Shown: positions 24,295-33,891 of the stretch, in pieces
How positions within the stretch are numbered: the first letter of the stretch is position 1
Layout of the letters: each line of letters starts with the position of its first letter
Assembly: GCA_934154445.1 (NCBI GenBank)
Contig: CAKPGC010000013.1
Location: forward strand, 1 to 40,952
Direction: 5' to 3'
DNA length: 40,952 bases
DNA from: an uncultured Clostridia bacterium
GTDB taxonomy: Bacteria > Bacillota > Clostridia > TANB77 > CAG-508
Notes under the pieces: generated by a model
What the model was told of the DNA's origin: nothing
The model's database searches: none
What the model saw: only the letters and a program-made list of their open reading frames with translations
Made by a program: the position numbers and the translations under genes

Positions 24295-25569
24295 ATTCCC
24301 TCTCCTTCTTTTAAATATTCTTTTATATTTTTTGCTGCATCTATTCCAGAACGTGCAGCCCATGCTACAGTTCCTTTGCACCCTGCTAAATCTCCACCTG
24401 CAAATATTTTTGGGTCAGAGCTTTGATATTTATCATTTATATATATATTTCCCCATTTATTTAGTGTAAGGCCTAGATTCAATACTTCATCTGATACATT
24501 GCTTCCAAGTGCCATTACAATATAATCTGTATTTATTTCATAATTACTTCCCTCAATATTTATTGGTACGGCTCTTGTTTCTTCTTCTCTTTGTACTAAT
24601 TCTGTTTTTATTAATTCTACTTTTTCTACTTTTTGTTTTCCTTTTATCTCCACAATATTATTCTGAAATAGAAAATTAATTCCTTCTCTTTTTGCATCTT
24701 CTATTTCTTTTGTTTCAGCTGGCATTTGTTCTTCTGCTCTCCTATATATAATATTTACTTTTCGGGCTCCGTAATCTCTTTATTGTCCTAGCACAATCCA
24801 TTGCCACATTTCCACCGCCAACTATAGATACCGTTTTTCCATTATAATCAGGATGCAAATTATATTCTAAAAGTTCATTTCCTCCATATACACCTGGTAA
24901 TGATTCACCTTTAACTCCCATTTTAGATGATTTATTTGCTCCAATGCTTAGGAAAATGGCATCATAATTCTGTTCTAATTCTTTTAAGCTTAAATTCTCT
25001 CCAAGTTTTTTGTTATACTCTACATTTATTCCCAAATCTAGTATTCTCTTTACAGTTTCTTTGACTGTGTCTTTTGATAATCTAAAATCTGGTATTCCGT
25101 GTACTAATAATCCTCCTAAATAATTATATTTCTCATATATTGTTACATTAATTCCATCCTTTGCTAAAAATGCAGCACAACTTAAACCAGCTGGTCCTCC
25201 TCCTACAATTGCAACTTTTTTATTTGTTAATGCTAAGTTTTCTTGTCTCTTTATTAAATCTTTTAAACAGTATCCTTGTTCAACTGCATTTTGAAAAATA
25301 AAAGTTTCTATTTTACCTATGCTGACTGGATCTCCCTTTATCCCTCTAATGCAACTTCCTTGACATTGTTTTGTATGTGGACATATTTTTCCGCATACTC
25401 CTGGAAGTACTGTTGTTTCTGACAATATTTTATATGCTTCTTTATAATCTTTTTCTTTTACGGCTTTTATAAATCCTGGTATATTATTATTTAGTGGACA
25501 TCCTTTTATTGAGCACGGTTTTACTTTACAATTTAAGCAATAATTTGCTTTTTCTTCTATCTCTATCAT
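24291..25569 (-). CDS. GltD-like NAD(P)H-dependent oxidoreductase, read through a +1 frameshift at CGG
   Basis: Flavin and iron-sulfur oxidoreductase of the glutamate synthase small-subunit family. The N-terminus holds two [4Fe-4S] Cys clusters (CLNCKVKPC, GCPLNN; CGKICPHTKQCQGSCIRG). The FAD motif VAIVGGGPAGLSCAA and the NAD(P) motif VSIVGGGNVAMDCARTIKRL follow. Codon 267 is CGG; the zero frame then stops after nine codons. Skipping the C reads GARKVNIIYRR and EEQMPAETKEIEDAKREG, the standard continuation, and GGDLAGCKGTVAWAARSG near the end, for 425 residues. The restored Gly matches the conserved RLGA after the second Rossmann motif. No gltB is nearby, so the electron acceptor and role are unclear. 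ATG 25569 is 22 bp after the glycosylase gene. Confidence 0.9.
24769..24771 (-). other. +1 frameshift site 2 (TTA CGG A) in the GltD-like gene
   Basis: Coding strand AGA TTA CGG AGC; dropping the C gives TTA GGA GCC CGA, reading Leu-Gly-Ala-Arg. The upstream +1 frame has a TAA about nine bases before the site and the zero frame stops at codon 276, bounding the shift to this short stretch. The CGA just after the site is read normally as Arg, so the effect is specific to CGG. Confidence 0.87.
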
Positions 25570-25591
25570 ATTAATTTCATCTCTTTCTATA

Positions 25592-26149
25592 CTACAATTT
25601 TTTATTCAATTCAATTATTACTAGTTTCAAATCATTTATAAAATCCAATTTTTTAGTTTCATCTCTTAATAACGCTGCAGGATGCCAAGTAGGCATATAT
25701 TTAATTCCTTTTTTTTCAATCCATTTACCTCTTGAAGCCGTTATTCCATATTCTTTTCCTAATATATTTTTGAGTGCTACACTTCCTAACAAAACTATTA
25801 TTTTAGGTTTTACTAACATAACTTGATTTCTTAAATAATTTAAACAAGCATTTGCCTCATCATCTTCTGGATTTCTATTTGCAGGAGGTCTACATTTAAC
25901 AATATTCGCAATGTATACCTCTTCTCTTTTTATTCCTAAAATTCCAAAAGCCATATTCATTAGCATTCCTGCCCTACCAACAAATGGTTCACCTTGTCTG
26001 TCCTCGTCTGCTCCTGGTCCTTCACCTATAAACATTACATCAGCATTTTTGTTTCCAACTCCAAATACTATGTTTTGCCTTGTTTTACACAATTTACATT
26101 TGTTACAATTAATTATTGAATTTTCTAGTTCTTCCCATGTTTCGAACAT
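25592..26149 (-). CDS. Type-4 iron-sulfur uracil-DNA glycosylase
   Basis: Removes uracil from DNA, starting base-excision repair of deaminated cytosine. The 185 residues include the family motif GEGPGADEDRQGEPFVGRAG, the second motif MPTWHPAALLR, and four [4Fe-4S] Cys (CNKCKLC near residue 15, CRPP near 86, and a later CLNYL). Length and motifs match family 4 UDGs of clostridia. ATG 26149 follows AAGGGGTGTAGTA. It lies between the S66 peptidase (18 bp) and the GltD-like gene (22 bp) in one run of minus-strand genes. Confidence 0.95.
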   Translation of the reverse strand: MFETWEELENSIINCNKCKLCKTRQNIVFGVGNKNADVMFIGEGPGADEDRQGEPFVGRAGMLMNMAFGILGIKREEVYIANIVKCRPPANRNPEDDEANACLNYLRNQVMLVKPKIIVLLGSVALKNILGKEYGITASRGKWIEKKGIKYMPTWHPAALLRDETKKLDFINDLKLVIIELNKKL

Positions 26150-26167
26150 TACTACACCCCTTAATAC

Positions 26168-27088
26168 TTAATATCCTAAAGGATTTTCTACTAATTTTAT
26201 TTTTATATCTTCATCTGTATTTATTTCTGCTTTTGTACCTATTGGAATAACTGTTTTTCTTTCTATATGTCCAAAATTATTTGATTTTATTATTGGAAAC
26301 TTATACTCACCCTCTAAAACATCCATTATAATTTTCTCCAGTGGTATACCGCTTTCATGTTCATAATTTCCAATCCACAATCCTTTTATTTTATCAAATA
26401 CTCCATTTTGTTTCATATAATATAAATTATTGCTTGTTGCTACTGGGTCTGTTTCAAATCCCAGCTCTTCTAAAAACAGGATTTTATTCATAAAATCTAA
26501 AGTATATTTACCAGCAACCATTCCTCGTATTAATGAAAGATTTCCACCTATTAATTTCCCACTAGTTTTACCTTCTTTAATTGTTTTATATTCTTCATTT
26601 TCTGGTCCAAATTCTAAACTTTCATCTACAAATCTATTTAGTGCTTGTTTATAACTAAAATCTGTCTCATCTGTTGCTATTGTTTTAAAATTCGTTCCAC
26701 TAAATGTTACTAGTCCTGTCTTCTCTGTTATCATATTTGTAATTGAAGTTATATCACTGTAACCACATATTATTTTAGGATTGTTCTTTATAAGTTTATA
26801 GTCTAAATATTCAAATGTACTATTACTGTTATTTCCACCTTTTGCACACCATATCATTTTTACTTCTTTATCTGCAAACATTTCATTTATATCTTCTGCT
26901 TTTTCTTTTGCTGTACTACTATATCCATTTGTGTTTGAAAATAAATTCTTTGAATACTTTATTTTAAATCCATCTTTTTCAACAATTTTTTTTGCTTGTT
27001 CTAATTCTTTTATATTTTCTCCAATTATTGGATTTGATGGTGCTACTATACCTATTGTGTCTCCAATATGTAATTTCAATGGTTTCAT
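26168..27088 (-). CDS. LD-carboxypeptidase (peptidase S66 family)
   Basis: Serine peptidase of the LdcA/MccF family, which trims muropeptides or self-immunity peptides in the cytoplasm. The 306 residues contain the N-terminal GDTIGIVAPSNP, the nucleophile Ser in ICGYSDITSI near 110, and the Glu/His half of the triad in LWIGNYEHESG and NNFGHIERKTVIPIG. Whether it is the LdcA (murein recycling) or MccF (microcin C immunity) type cannot be decided. I start at ATG 27088 after GAAGGGAGAAAAA. It is divergent from the L,D-transpeptidase gene. Confidence 0.92.
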   Translation of the reverse strand: MKPLKLHIGDTIGIVAPSNPIIGENIKELEQAKKIVEKDGFKIKYSKNLFSNTNGYSSTAKEKAEDINEMFADKEVKMIWCAKGGNNSNSTFEYLDYKLIKNNPKIICGYSDITSITNMITEKTGLVTFSGTNFKTIATDETDFSYKQALNRFVDESLEFGPENEEYKTIKEGKTSGKLIGGNLSLIRGMVAGKYTLDFMNKILFLEELGFETDPVATSNNLYYMKQNGVFDKIKGLWIGNYEHESGIPLEKIIMDVLEGEYKFPIIKSNNFGHIERKTVIPIGTKAEINTDEDIKIKLVENPLGY

Positions 27089-27199
27089 TTTTTCTCCCTT
27101 CACCTATTTTTATGTATTTTATCACATTTTTTTTGCTTTCTCAACTTTTTTATTGACTTTAAATTGTAAACTTGCTATATTATAAATGGAGGATTTAAT

Positions 27200-28234
27200 A
27201 TGCATTTATTAAAAAATAAAAAAATTATATTATCTTTTTTAGTTGTAATTATTATTGTAACATTAATTTTTATTAGTATATATATTAAAAGTTTAAATAA
27301 AACATCTCAAACATATTTGCCTTCTAATCAAGATGATATTTCTTCTAATACTATTTTAGATGAAAATATACTTTATGCAAATGTTTCTTCTAATGAGATT
27401 TATGAAAACAATTCAAATGAAATTATAAATAATTCTGTACAAAATAATGTTATTGTTAATTCTCAGACTTCCAACAATTCTCAAAATAGTACTGCTAATT
27501 ATTATATAAAAGTAAATTATACTGCTAACGTTGTTACCATTTATTCAAAAGATGCAAGTGGAAATTATACTGTTCCTATCAAAGCAATGGTTTGTTCAAC
27601 TGGAACAAGTACTCCTAAATCAGGTGTTTATAAAATTCCTGGCAGATGGCAATGGGGAGCTCTTTTTGGAGGAGTTTATGGACAATATGTTACAAAAATC
27701 ACAGGAAATATTTTATTTCATTCTGTACCATATCTAGAAAATAAAAATCCTGCTAGCTTAGAATATTGGGAATATGATAAATTAGGAACCACTGCTTCAG
27801 CAGGATGTGTAAGATTAACTGTTACTGATGCTTTATGGATATATCAAAATTGTAAAAATGGTACACAGGTTGAATTTTATTCAAGTACTAATCCTGGTCC
27901 TTTAGGGAAACCTACTGCACAAAAAATATCTAATTATGAATCACCATATCGAAATTGGGATCCTACCGATCCAAATAATAAAAATCCTTGGAAATATGGC
28001 GTTTCTTCATCTAGTACTTCTGATAATACAGGATCTAGTAATAAAAATGAATTAGAATCTAATAATACTATACATGATAAAAATAATACATCTGTTGATC
28101 AGAATGTAAACAATACTGTTAAAGATACAGGTGCTGATAATAACATTTCATCAAATGTTTCTGAAGATACTAACTCATGCAATGAAAATTTGATTAATAA
28201 TTCAATAATAGAAAATGAGTATGTTAATGAATAA
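27200..28234 (+). CDS. Membrane-anchored L,D-transpeptidase (YkuD domain)
   Basis: Cross-links peptidoglycan by 3-3 bonds or attaches proteins to it outside the membrane. An N-terminal helix (about 8-28) anchors it. A Ser/Asn-rich linker leads to the YkuD domain (about 100-230), with His174 (FHSVP) and the nucleophile Cys203 in TASAGCVRLT. The last 90 residues are Asn/Ser/Asp-rich low complexity, unusually long, ending NEYVNE, and probably disordered outside the domain. ATG 27200 follows GGAGGATTTAAT. It is transcribed away from the S66 peptidase and ends at the shared hairpin at 28242-28290. Confidence 0.93.
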   Translation: MHLLKNKKIILSFLVVIIIVTLIFISIYIKSLNKTSQTYLPSNQDDISSNTILDENILYANVSSNEIYENNSNEIINNSVQNNVIVNSQTSNNSQNSTANYYIKVNYTANVVTIYSKDASGNYTVPIKAMVCSTGTSTPKSGVYKIPGRWQWGALFGGVYGQYVTKITGNILFHSVPYLENKNPASLEYWEYDKLGTTASAGCVRLTVTDALWIYQNCKNGTQVEFYSSTNPGPLGKPTAQKISNYESPYRNWDPTDPNNKNPWKYGVSSSSTSDNTGSSNKNELESNNTIHDKNNTSVDQNVNNTVKDTGADNNISSNVSEDTNSCNENLINNSIIENEYVNE

Positions 28235-28241
28235 AAAATTT

Positions 28242-28290
28242 AAAAAGTATATAAGGTATTTATAATAATAAACTTATATACTTTTTATTT
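28242..28290. terminator. Bidirectional terminator between the L,D-transpeptidase and pgeF genes
   Basis: Fourteen-base perfect arms AAAAAGTATATAAG and CTTATATACTTTTT around a 17-base loop. A T run follows on the plus strand and an equivalent one on the minus strand, serving both convergent genes. Confidence 0.8.
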
Positions 28291-28300
28291 ATACAAAAGA

Positions 28301-29149
28301 TTATTTTAGTTCAATTAAAGCTGTTGCTAGTCCATATCCTTGTTTTTCAACTCTATATGAGTGTATTAAATCAGAATTACATACACTACAAATTTCACTA
28401 TCTATAATATTTTCTTTTTTTAATCCTGCTTGTTCTAATATAATTTTGTTTATTAACACAGTATCAATATTCCACTTTTCTATGCCTATTTGTTTTTCCA
28501 TTATATCATCGTTTTGATTTATATTTAAATCTTTAAATTCTGTTTCAAATAAATTTTCAACATCTTTATCAACTTCAAAATGGCACTTTCTAATACTTGG
28601 GCAAATACAACAGATAATATTTTCTGGTTTGCAACCTAATTTATTTACCATTTTTTGAACTGTTTTTACAGAAATTCTTTGCAGTGTTCCTTTCCATCCA
28701 GAATGCGTATTTGCAATTGTTTTTGTTACTGGATCAAAGAATAGAAATAATATGCAGTCTGCATTTGTAGTCGACAATACTAAATTTTCTTTTTGTGTTA
28801 TGATTCCATCTGTTTTGCTATATTCTTCTAAATTTATATCTGGAAAATTCTGATTTATTTTCTTAGTCGCAATTGCAATATTATCTGTATGCTCTTGATT
28901 TGTTTTTACCACATTTTTGTAATCAACATTTATTGCATTACACAAATTTTCATAATCTTGCATTGCCTTTTTAAACTCTTGCTCTGGTAATTGTTGTTTA
29001 TCTACTTTTGCAGTTCTAAAATTAACATCTGTTCCTATTGAATATGCATGTGTTATTACATCACTATATTTTAATAATTTTCTAAATTGTAAATATTGTA
29101 CTCCATTTTTGTTTATGTGCACAACATTTTCATTACTTAAATCTTTCAA
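28301..29149 (-). CDS. pgeF: PgeF/YfiH-family purine-nucleoside or muropeptide-editing enzyme
   Basis: Multicopper-oxidase-like (laccase-domain) cytoplasmic protein of the PgeF/YfiH family, linked to purine nucleoside phosphorylysis and to editing of peptidoglycan precursors. About 282 residues. Family motifs: LSTTNADCILFLFFDP with Cys, NTHSGWKGTLQRI with His, CICPSIRKCHFEVD with Cys. I start at TTG 29149, eight bases after AAAGGAGAAG; a TTG eight codons upstream overlaps that ribosome site. It follows the MFS gene by 55 bp on the same strand. Confidence 0.9.
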   Translation of the reverse strand: MKDLSNENVVHINKNGVQYLQFRKLLKYSDVITHAYSIGTDVNFRTAKVDKQQLPEQEFKKAMQDYENLCNAINVDYKNVVKTNQEHTDNIAIATKKINQNFPDINLEEYSKTDGIITQKENLVLSTTNADCILFLFFDPVTKTIANTHSGWKGTLQRISVKTVQKMVNKLGCKPENIICCICPSIRKCHFEVDKDVENLFETEFKDLNINQNDDIMEKQIGIEKWNIDTVLINKIILEQAGLKKENIIDSEICSVCNSDLIHSYRVEKQGYGLATALIELK

Positions 29150-29204
29150 GATACTTCTCCTTTTTTGATACAAGTGGGACAGTACAAATTTGTCTCATTT
29201 TTTG

Positions 29205-30506
29205 TCAAACTGTTTCTTTTAATTCATCATATTTTCTTTCTTCTTTCGAATATTCCTCTGGTTTTAATCCTAATCTTGTTTTCATATATTGGTTAATTGC
29301 AATAAATATTATTGTAAATATTATTCCTACTATTATTAGTGCATTTGCTGATGTTGTAATGCCTAATATAAATGAAGCTAAAAGTCCAAATAACATTTTA
29401 GTTGCATTTTCAAATAAATTATATATAGCAGTTATTTGAGTATCTATATCTTTATTTGTGAAATTCATTAAATATCTATCTATTATTGTATAATATATTC
29501 CATTTACAAAGCCGTATATCATATATATACTTAATATTATTATAATTCCTACTAAGTTTTCTTTTATTGCTGATATTCCACAAATTCCTGCTATTATTGC
29601 ACTTATTGATAACGCTAACGACAATATTGTAAGTGATTTATTTTTAAAAATTTTATTAAATTCATTTTCTTTTTTTGATGCAATTGCACTTACAAGACTA
29701 TTTATTGCTCCTGCATATCCTATTATTACAGATGATAATTTTATATCTTCTAAAAGGTTAACTTCATAATTTCCTAATATGGCCAAAAGTGCACAGATAA
29801 ATGCTGCTGACAATATTAGTGCCTTTAGTCTTTCTGATTTTAAAACAAATTTAAATCCTGCTTTTATGTCTTTAATTTCATCTATTTTCACTGTTTTTTT
29901 GAAACTTGTATTTGTCTTTTGACTAGGTTCCACAAATCCCATGGAGATCATTGTTGAAATTATTAAAACTATTAATGAACATATCATTGGTAAATATCCA
30001 TTTATAGTAAATAAGTATCCTGCAATGATTTTTGAAATCATATTTATTATGTAATATCCTGTTGCTCCTTTTGAATTTAACTTTGAAAATATTTGACTTT
30101 TGTATTTTGATGGTGGTATTGATTCATTCAACAATGCTGTTTGTACAGTGTCTTTAATTCCAAATCCTATTGCTGATATAAAATTTGCTAAAATCAAATC
30201 ATATATGTTTCTACTAAAGATTATTATAGTCATATATATTACTAGTGTAAAATTTCCTATTACTATGCTTTTCTTTTTACCTAAAAACGCTATTATTATA
30301 CTTACTGGTATTTGTAAAATCATTACAAATAAAGCGTAAAAGCTGTCTGTTAGTACTACTTCAGATGCACTTATATTTTTTATTTGTGTTAAAAATAAAA
30401 AATTTATTGTGTAGTAAAATAGTAAATCCCATGATAACATTTTGTATATCGGAAAAATCTTCATATTTCTTTTTCTCATTTTTTGTATTTCTTCTTTTGT
30501 TTCCAT
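29205..30506 (-). CDS. MFS transporter, 12 transmembrane helices
   Basis: Major facilitator superfamily membrane carrier of about 433 residues. Helices start near residue 20 (WDLLFYYTINFLFL) and alternate through to FTIIFIAINQYM; a charged central loop (FKKTVKIDEIKDIKAG) separates two six-helix halves. No motif identifies the substrate; related Firmicutes carriers are often drug or metabolite exporters. I start at ATG 30506 after AAAAGGAGAAAAC, not at the weaker upstream start. The addB gene ends 34 bp before it. The C-terminal ELKETV tail is short and basic. Confidence 0.88.
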   Translation of the reverse strand: METKEEIQKMRKRNMKIFPIYKMLSWDLLFYYTINFLFLTQIKNISASEVVLTDSFYALFVMILQIPVSIIIAFLGKKKSIVIGNFTLVIYMTIIIFSRNIYDLILANFISAIGFGIKDTVQTALLNESIPPSKYKSQIFSKLNSKGATGYYIINMISKIIAGYLFTINGYLPMICSLIVLIISTMISMGFVEPSQKTNTSFKKTVKIDEIKDIKAGFKFVLKSERLKALILSAAFICALLAILGNYEVNLLEDIKLSSVIIGYAGAINSLVSAIASKKENEFNKIFKNKSLTILSLALSISAIIAGICGISAIKENLVGIIIILSIYMIYGFVNGIYYTIIDRYLMNFTNKDIDTQITAIYNLFENATKMLFGLLASFILGITTSANALIIVGIIFTIIFIAINQYMKTRLGLKPEEYSKEERKYDELKETV

Positions 30507-30540
30507 GTTTTCTCCTTTTAATTTTTTGATTGAGGAAGAA

Positions 30541-33500
30541 TTATCCTTCAATTGTTTTCATTTTCCTAATTATATCATCTTTTGATTTCTTATCAATATA
30601 ATTATAATTATTCCCACAAATTCTAGTATTGAAACCACAAATTGCCTTGTAAGAGCAAAAATCACAAGGTTTTTGGCCTTTTTTATTATATGGTTTTATA
30701 CTAATATTTCCTGTCAAAATCTCTTTTGCAATTTGCTTAATAGTTCTGTAAATATAATTTTGCAAAATTTCAAACTCCTCTTTATTAACACCACTTGTTT
30801 TTCCTTCTGATATATCTCCTGATTTTGTTATTGTTGCCGGTATTAATTTTGATGTTCCAGATTCTAGATTTTTGTCATGCATTTTTATTACTTTTACATC
30901 TGCTAATATCAAACCTTTCATTTTGAAATTTTTTCTTAGCTCTTCTTCAATTTGCTCTTCTGTTATTTTTTTGTCTGCTTTTATCATTTGTTCTAATAGA
31001 CTGAAATATAGAACTCCTGCAGGCAATAAATCCTCTTCTTTGCACACTGCATCCATATATGTTAATAACTGAATTTGCAATCCTGCATATACTTCATTTA
31101 AGTCGATATTTTTTGCAGACGATTTGTAATCTATAATTCTTAGGTATTTTCCATCTTCTGAATTTGCCGTGTCTATTCTGTCTATTTTTCCTGTAATCTC
31201 AACTTTTTTACCATCATCTAATTGTATTAAAATTGGTTTGTATTTTCCCTTTTTGCCAAATTCAATTTCTGTTCCTTCAATATTGAATTCACTATATACA
31301 AGTCCTTCAATTATGTATTTTAGTGCTTTTGCTACTATTCTTTTTAGTCTTTTTATTAGTACTTTATATTTTGGTGTTGCAACAAATGTATATTTTTTTC
31401 CCATATCCAATTTATCTTCAACAACGGCATCTACTATACTCTGAATTTTTTCTTCATCCGTTACTAACTCTGGCAGACTAATATTTTCATTTTTTGCTTT
31501 TTTGAAAAACTCATCTATTATCTCATGCATAAATGAACCTGTATCAAAACTTTGGATTTTCAATTCTTCTTTTTCTTTTAGTCTTAAACCATATTGCAAG
31601 TAATATGAAAATGGACATTGTGCAAATTTTTCTAATTTTGATACACTTGCATTTAATGTGTTTCCATATAATTTTTCTATTGTTTCTTTGTTTATGTTTT
31701 CAGGAATATTTGTGTAGTCGATTCCTTGTAAATCTTGTTTCACCCTTGAATACCACTCATTTTGCTTTTTATAATATTCATAAATCGTATACCAAATATC
31801 ATTTATTTTATTTCCATTCTCTAGTTCTGATATGTTTTCTAAAAGTTCTTGATATGTCATGCATCTGTTTGTTATTTCATAATTTTTGTTGATTACATCA
31901 CTTTCCTCTTTTAGTTCTGGAAATAACTTTTTAATTTTGTTTATCATCATTGATGGTCTTAGTGATTTTCCTTCTGTTTCTGATGATGAATATGATAAAT
32001 ACAATTGTTTTTCAGCTGTTGTGAATGCTTTATAAATATTGAAATTTTCTTCGTATAAATTTTCTATTGTTCCATTTGCAAGTTCAATTCCATCTCTTTT
32101 TAAAATTTCTCTGTCTTTATCTCCGAAAAAACCCTCTGCCTTATTAATACTTGGAAAACTTCCGTCGTTTAGTCCTATTATGAAAATAGTATCTACTTTA
32201 TGACTTCTTGACCTTTCTACATCACCTATAATTACTTGGTCTTGCGTTCCAGGTATTTTACCTAGTTCACTATTTTTTAACCCTGTTTTTAATATTTGCA
32301 TATATTTTGCAACACTTAATTTTTCATCTCCAAATATTAAAACCATCTCGTCAAATATGTCTAAAATTATTTTATAACTTGCAATATATTCATTTGCTAA
32401 ATCAATTTGTCCTAACTCTTGCAATTCATTTATTTTTTTGTTGATTTTTTCTTCTATCTGCTGTTCTTGCATAAATTCATATACTGCCTTTGTTGTTTCT
32501 TTAACAGTTCCAAAATTACTTTTTAATCTTGATAATGGCTCAATTATTTGTTTTCTTAATCTATTTAGATATTCAATTTCTTCATTGTTATCATCATTTA
32601 TTCTATATGTAAAATCATTTTTCCACTTATTATGCTTTATTCCCCATTTTGTACAGTAATTTTCTAATTTGAAAATATCATCATTTTCTATGTCAGAAAA
32701 TCCTATTTTTAAGTAATTGAAAACCGCTTCTTTTGAAAAGTTGTTACTGAAAATTTCAAATATTGAAAGCAAATATTGAACTATTATGTTTTGATTTAAA
32801 TCTCTTTTTTCGTCTATAAAAACTGGAATATCATATTGTGCAAAAATACTTCTTATCAAACTTGAATATGTATCAATATTTCTTGTAATAACTGAAATAT
32901 CTTTATATCTTAATTTTTTGTCTCTTACAAGTTTGGTAATTTGTTTTGCAACATTTTCAATTTCTGAATATTGATTTTTAGCTAAAAATAATTTGATATT
33001 TTCTATTTTTTTATCAAATTTTTTTGCTCTATTATTAAATATATTTTTCTCTAAATATTTTAATTCTTCAGTTTTAAAACGTGGTGTTCCATCCAAATAT
33101 ACAGACTTTTCTAACTTCAAATTTTCTTCTTTTACCACATTCATTATTTTAGAAACTGTAACTTTATTTGGATAAAATATATCTGTATCTGGTCTTAGGC
33201 TTGGTTCTAAGCTATCAGTACATACTGTTATTGTAACTTGTTTTGCAAGTTTAATAAACTTTTTTAGTACTTCATATTCTTGATATGTAAAACCAGAAAA
33301 CTCGTCTATATAAATAAGGCTATCTTTAACAATGTCAGTATCTTCAATAATATTGCTTAATATTGTTAATAAATCTGTGTCTTCGATGTATTCCCCTTGC
33401 AACTTTTGCTCAAAATTGCTATAAATTAAAAACATATCATTCAATTTTGTTTTTAAATATTGGTCATCTGTTTTATCAATTTCTTGTTGCAAATCTTCTG

Positions 33501-33891
33501 GTAAAACACCATGCTTTTTAAATTCAGTAATTGCGGTCATTGATAAATCAATATTTTCATCGGATTTTCCTAGAAATTTTAGGTTGTTTTTATTTTCATT
33601 TAATATTGAAAAAATAAGCATTGACTTACCACATTTGGTTAATTGTGTTTGTGTATTTCCACCTAATTCTTGCAATACTCTGTGTGCCATTCTAGAAATT
33701 GTTAACACTTCTGCATTTATTACAGCTTTTGTGTCAATTGCATCCATTAATTTATTTTCAGCTGTAAATGAAAATTGCTCTGGTGTTATTATATATATTT
33801 TCTTTTCTGTTTTTACTAGTTTTGCTATTTCTTTAAAGCAGTATTGGCTTTTACCACTACCTGATTTTCCATAAATTATTCGTAAACTCAT
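30541..33891 (-). CDS. addB: AddB subunit of the AddAB helicase-nuclease
   Basis: With AddA processes double-strand breaks and prepares 3' tails for RecA. The 1116 residues contain an N-terminal Walker A (YGKSGSGKSQY), an inactivated helicase core, and a C-terminal RecB-type nuclease domain (LRIIDYKSSAKNIDLNEV, QIQLLTYMDAV). The iron-sulfur cluster Cys are in FAQCPFSYYLQYGL and, near the end, CDFCSYKAICGF. Start at ATG 33891 overlaps the stop of the upstream glycosylase gene by four bases (ATGA); a TTG five codons earlier falls inside the ribosome site GGAGAAGAG. The usual addA partner does not follow here; an MFS gene does. Confidence 0.96.
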   Translation of the reverse strand: MSLRIIYGKSGSGKSQYCFKEIAKLVKTEKKIYIITPEQFSFTAENKLMDAIDTKAVINAEVLTISRMAHRVLQELGGNTQTQLTKCGKSMLIFSILNENKNNLKFLGKSDENIDLSMTAITEFKKHGVLPEDLQQEIDKTDDQYLKTKLNDMFLIYSNFEQKLQGEYIEDTDLLTILSNIIEDTDIVKDSLIYIDEFSGFTYQEYEVLKKFIKLAKQVTITVCTDSLEPSLRPDTDIFYPNKVTVSKIMNVVKEENLKLEKSVYLDGTPRFKTEELKYLEKNIFNNRAKKFDKKIENIKLFLAKNQYSEIENVAKQITKLVRDKKLRYKDISVITRNIDTYSSLIRSIFAQYDIPVFIDEKRDLNQNIIVQYLLSIFEIFSNNFSKEAVFNYLKIGFSDIENDDIFKLENYCTKWGIKHNKWKNDFTYRINDDNNEEIEYLNRLRKQIIEPLSRLKSNFGTVKETTKAVYEFMQEQQIEEKINKKINELQELGQIDLANEYIASYKIILDIFDEMVLIFGDEKLSVAKYMQILKTGLKNSELGKIPGTQDQVIIGDVERSRSHKVDTIFIIGLNDGSFPSINKAEGFFGDKDREILKRDGIELANGTIENLYEENFNIYKAFTTAEKQLYLSYSSSETEGKSLRPSMMINKIKKLFPELKEESDVINKNYEITNRCMTYQELLENISELENGNKINDIWYTIYEYYKKQNEWYSRVKQDLQGIDYTNIPENINKETIEKLYGNTLNASVSKLEKFAQCPFSYYLQYGLRLKEKEELKIQSFDTGSFMHEIIDEFFKKAKNENISLPELVTDEEKIQSIVDAVVEDKLDMGKKYTFVATPKYKVLIKRLKRIVAKALKYIIEGLVYSEFNIEGTEIEFGKKGKYKPILIQLDDGKKVEITGKIDRIDTANSEDGKYLRIIDYKSSAKNIDLNEVYAGLQIQLLTYMDAVCKEEDLLPAGVLYFSLLEQMIKADKKITEEQIEEELRKNFKMKGLILADVKVIKMHDKNLESGTSKLIPATITKSGDISEGKTSGVNKEEFEILQNYIYRTIKQIAKEILTGNISIKPYNKKGQKPCDFCSYKAICGFNTRICGNNYNYIDKKSKDDIIRKMKTIEG

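Noticed and set aside
24760..24800. Classical stimulators of programmed frameshifting near the sites
   Set aside because: I see no Shine-Dalgarno-like element at the right spacing and no stable downstream stem or pseudoknot at any of the three sites.
1563..25569. The three gene breaks as independent sequencing errors or pseudogenes
   Set aside because: All three share the identical codon and context, all need +1, and the downstream frames are fully conserved. A systematic base-calling error at a modified motif remains possible and should be checked in raw reads.
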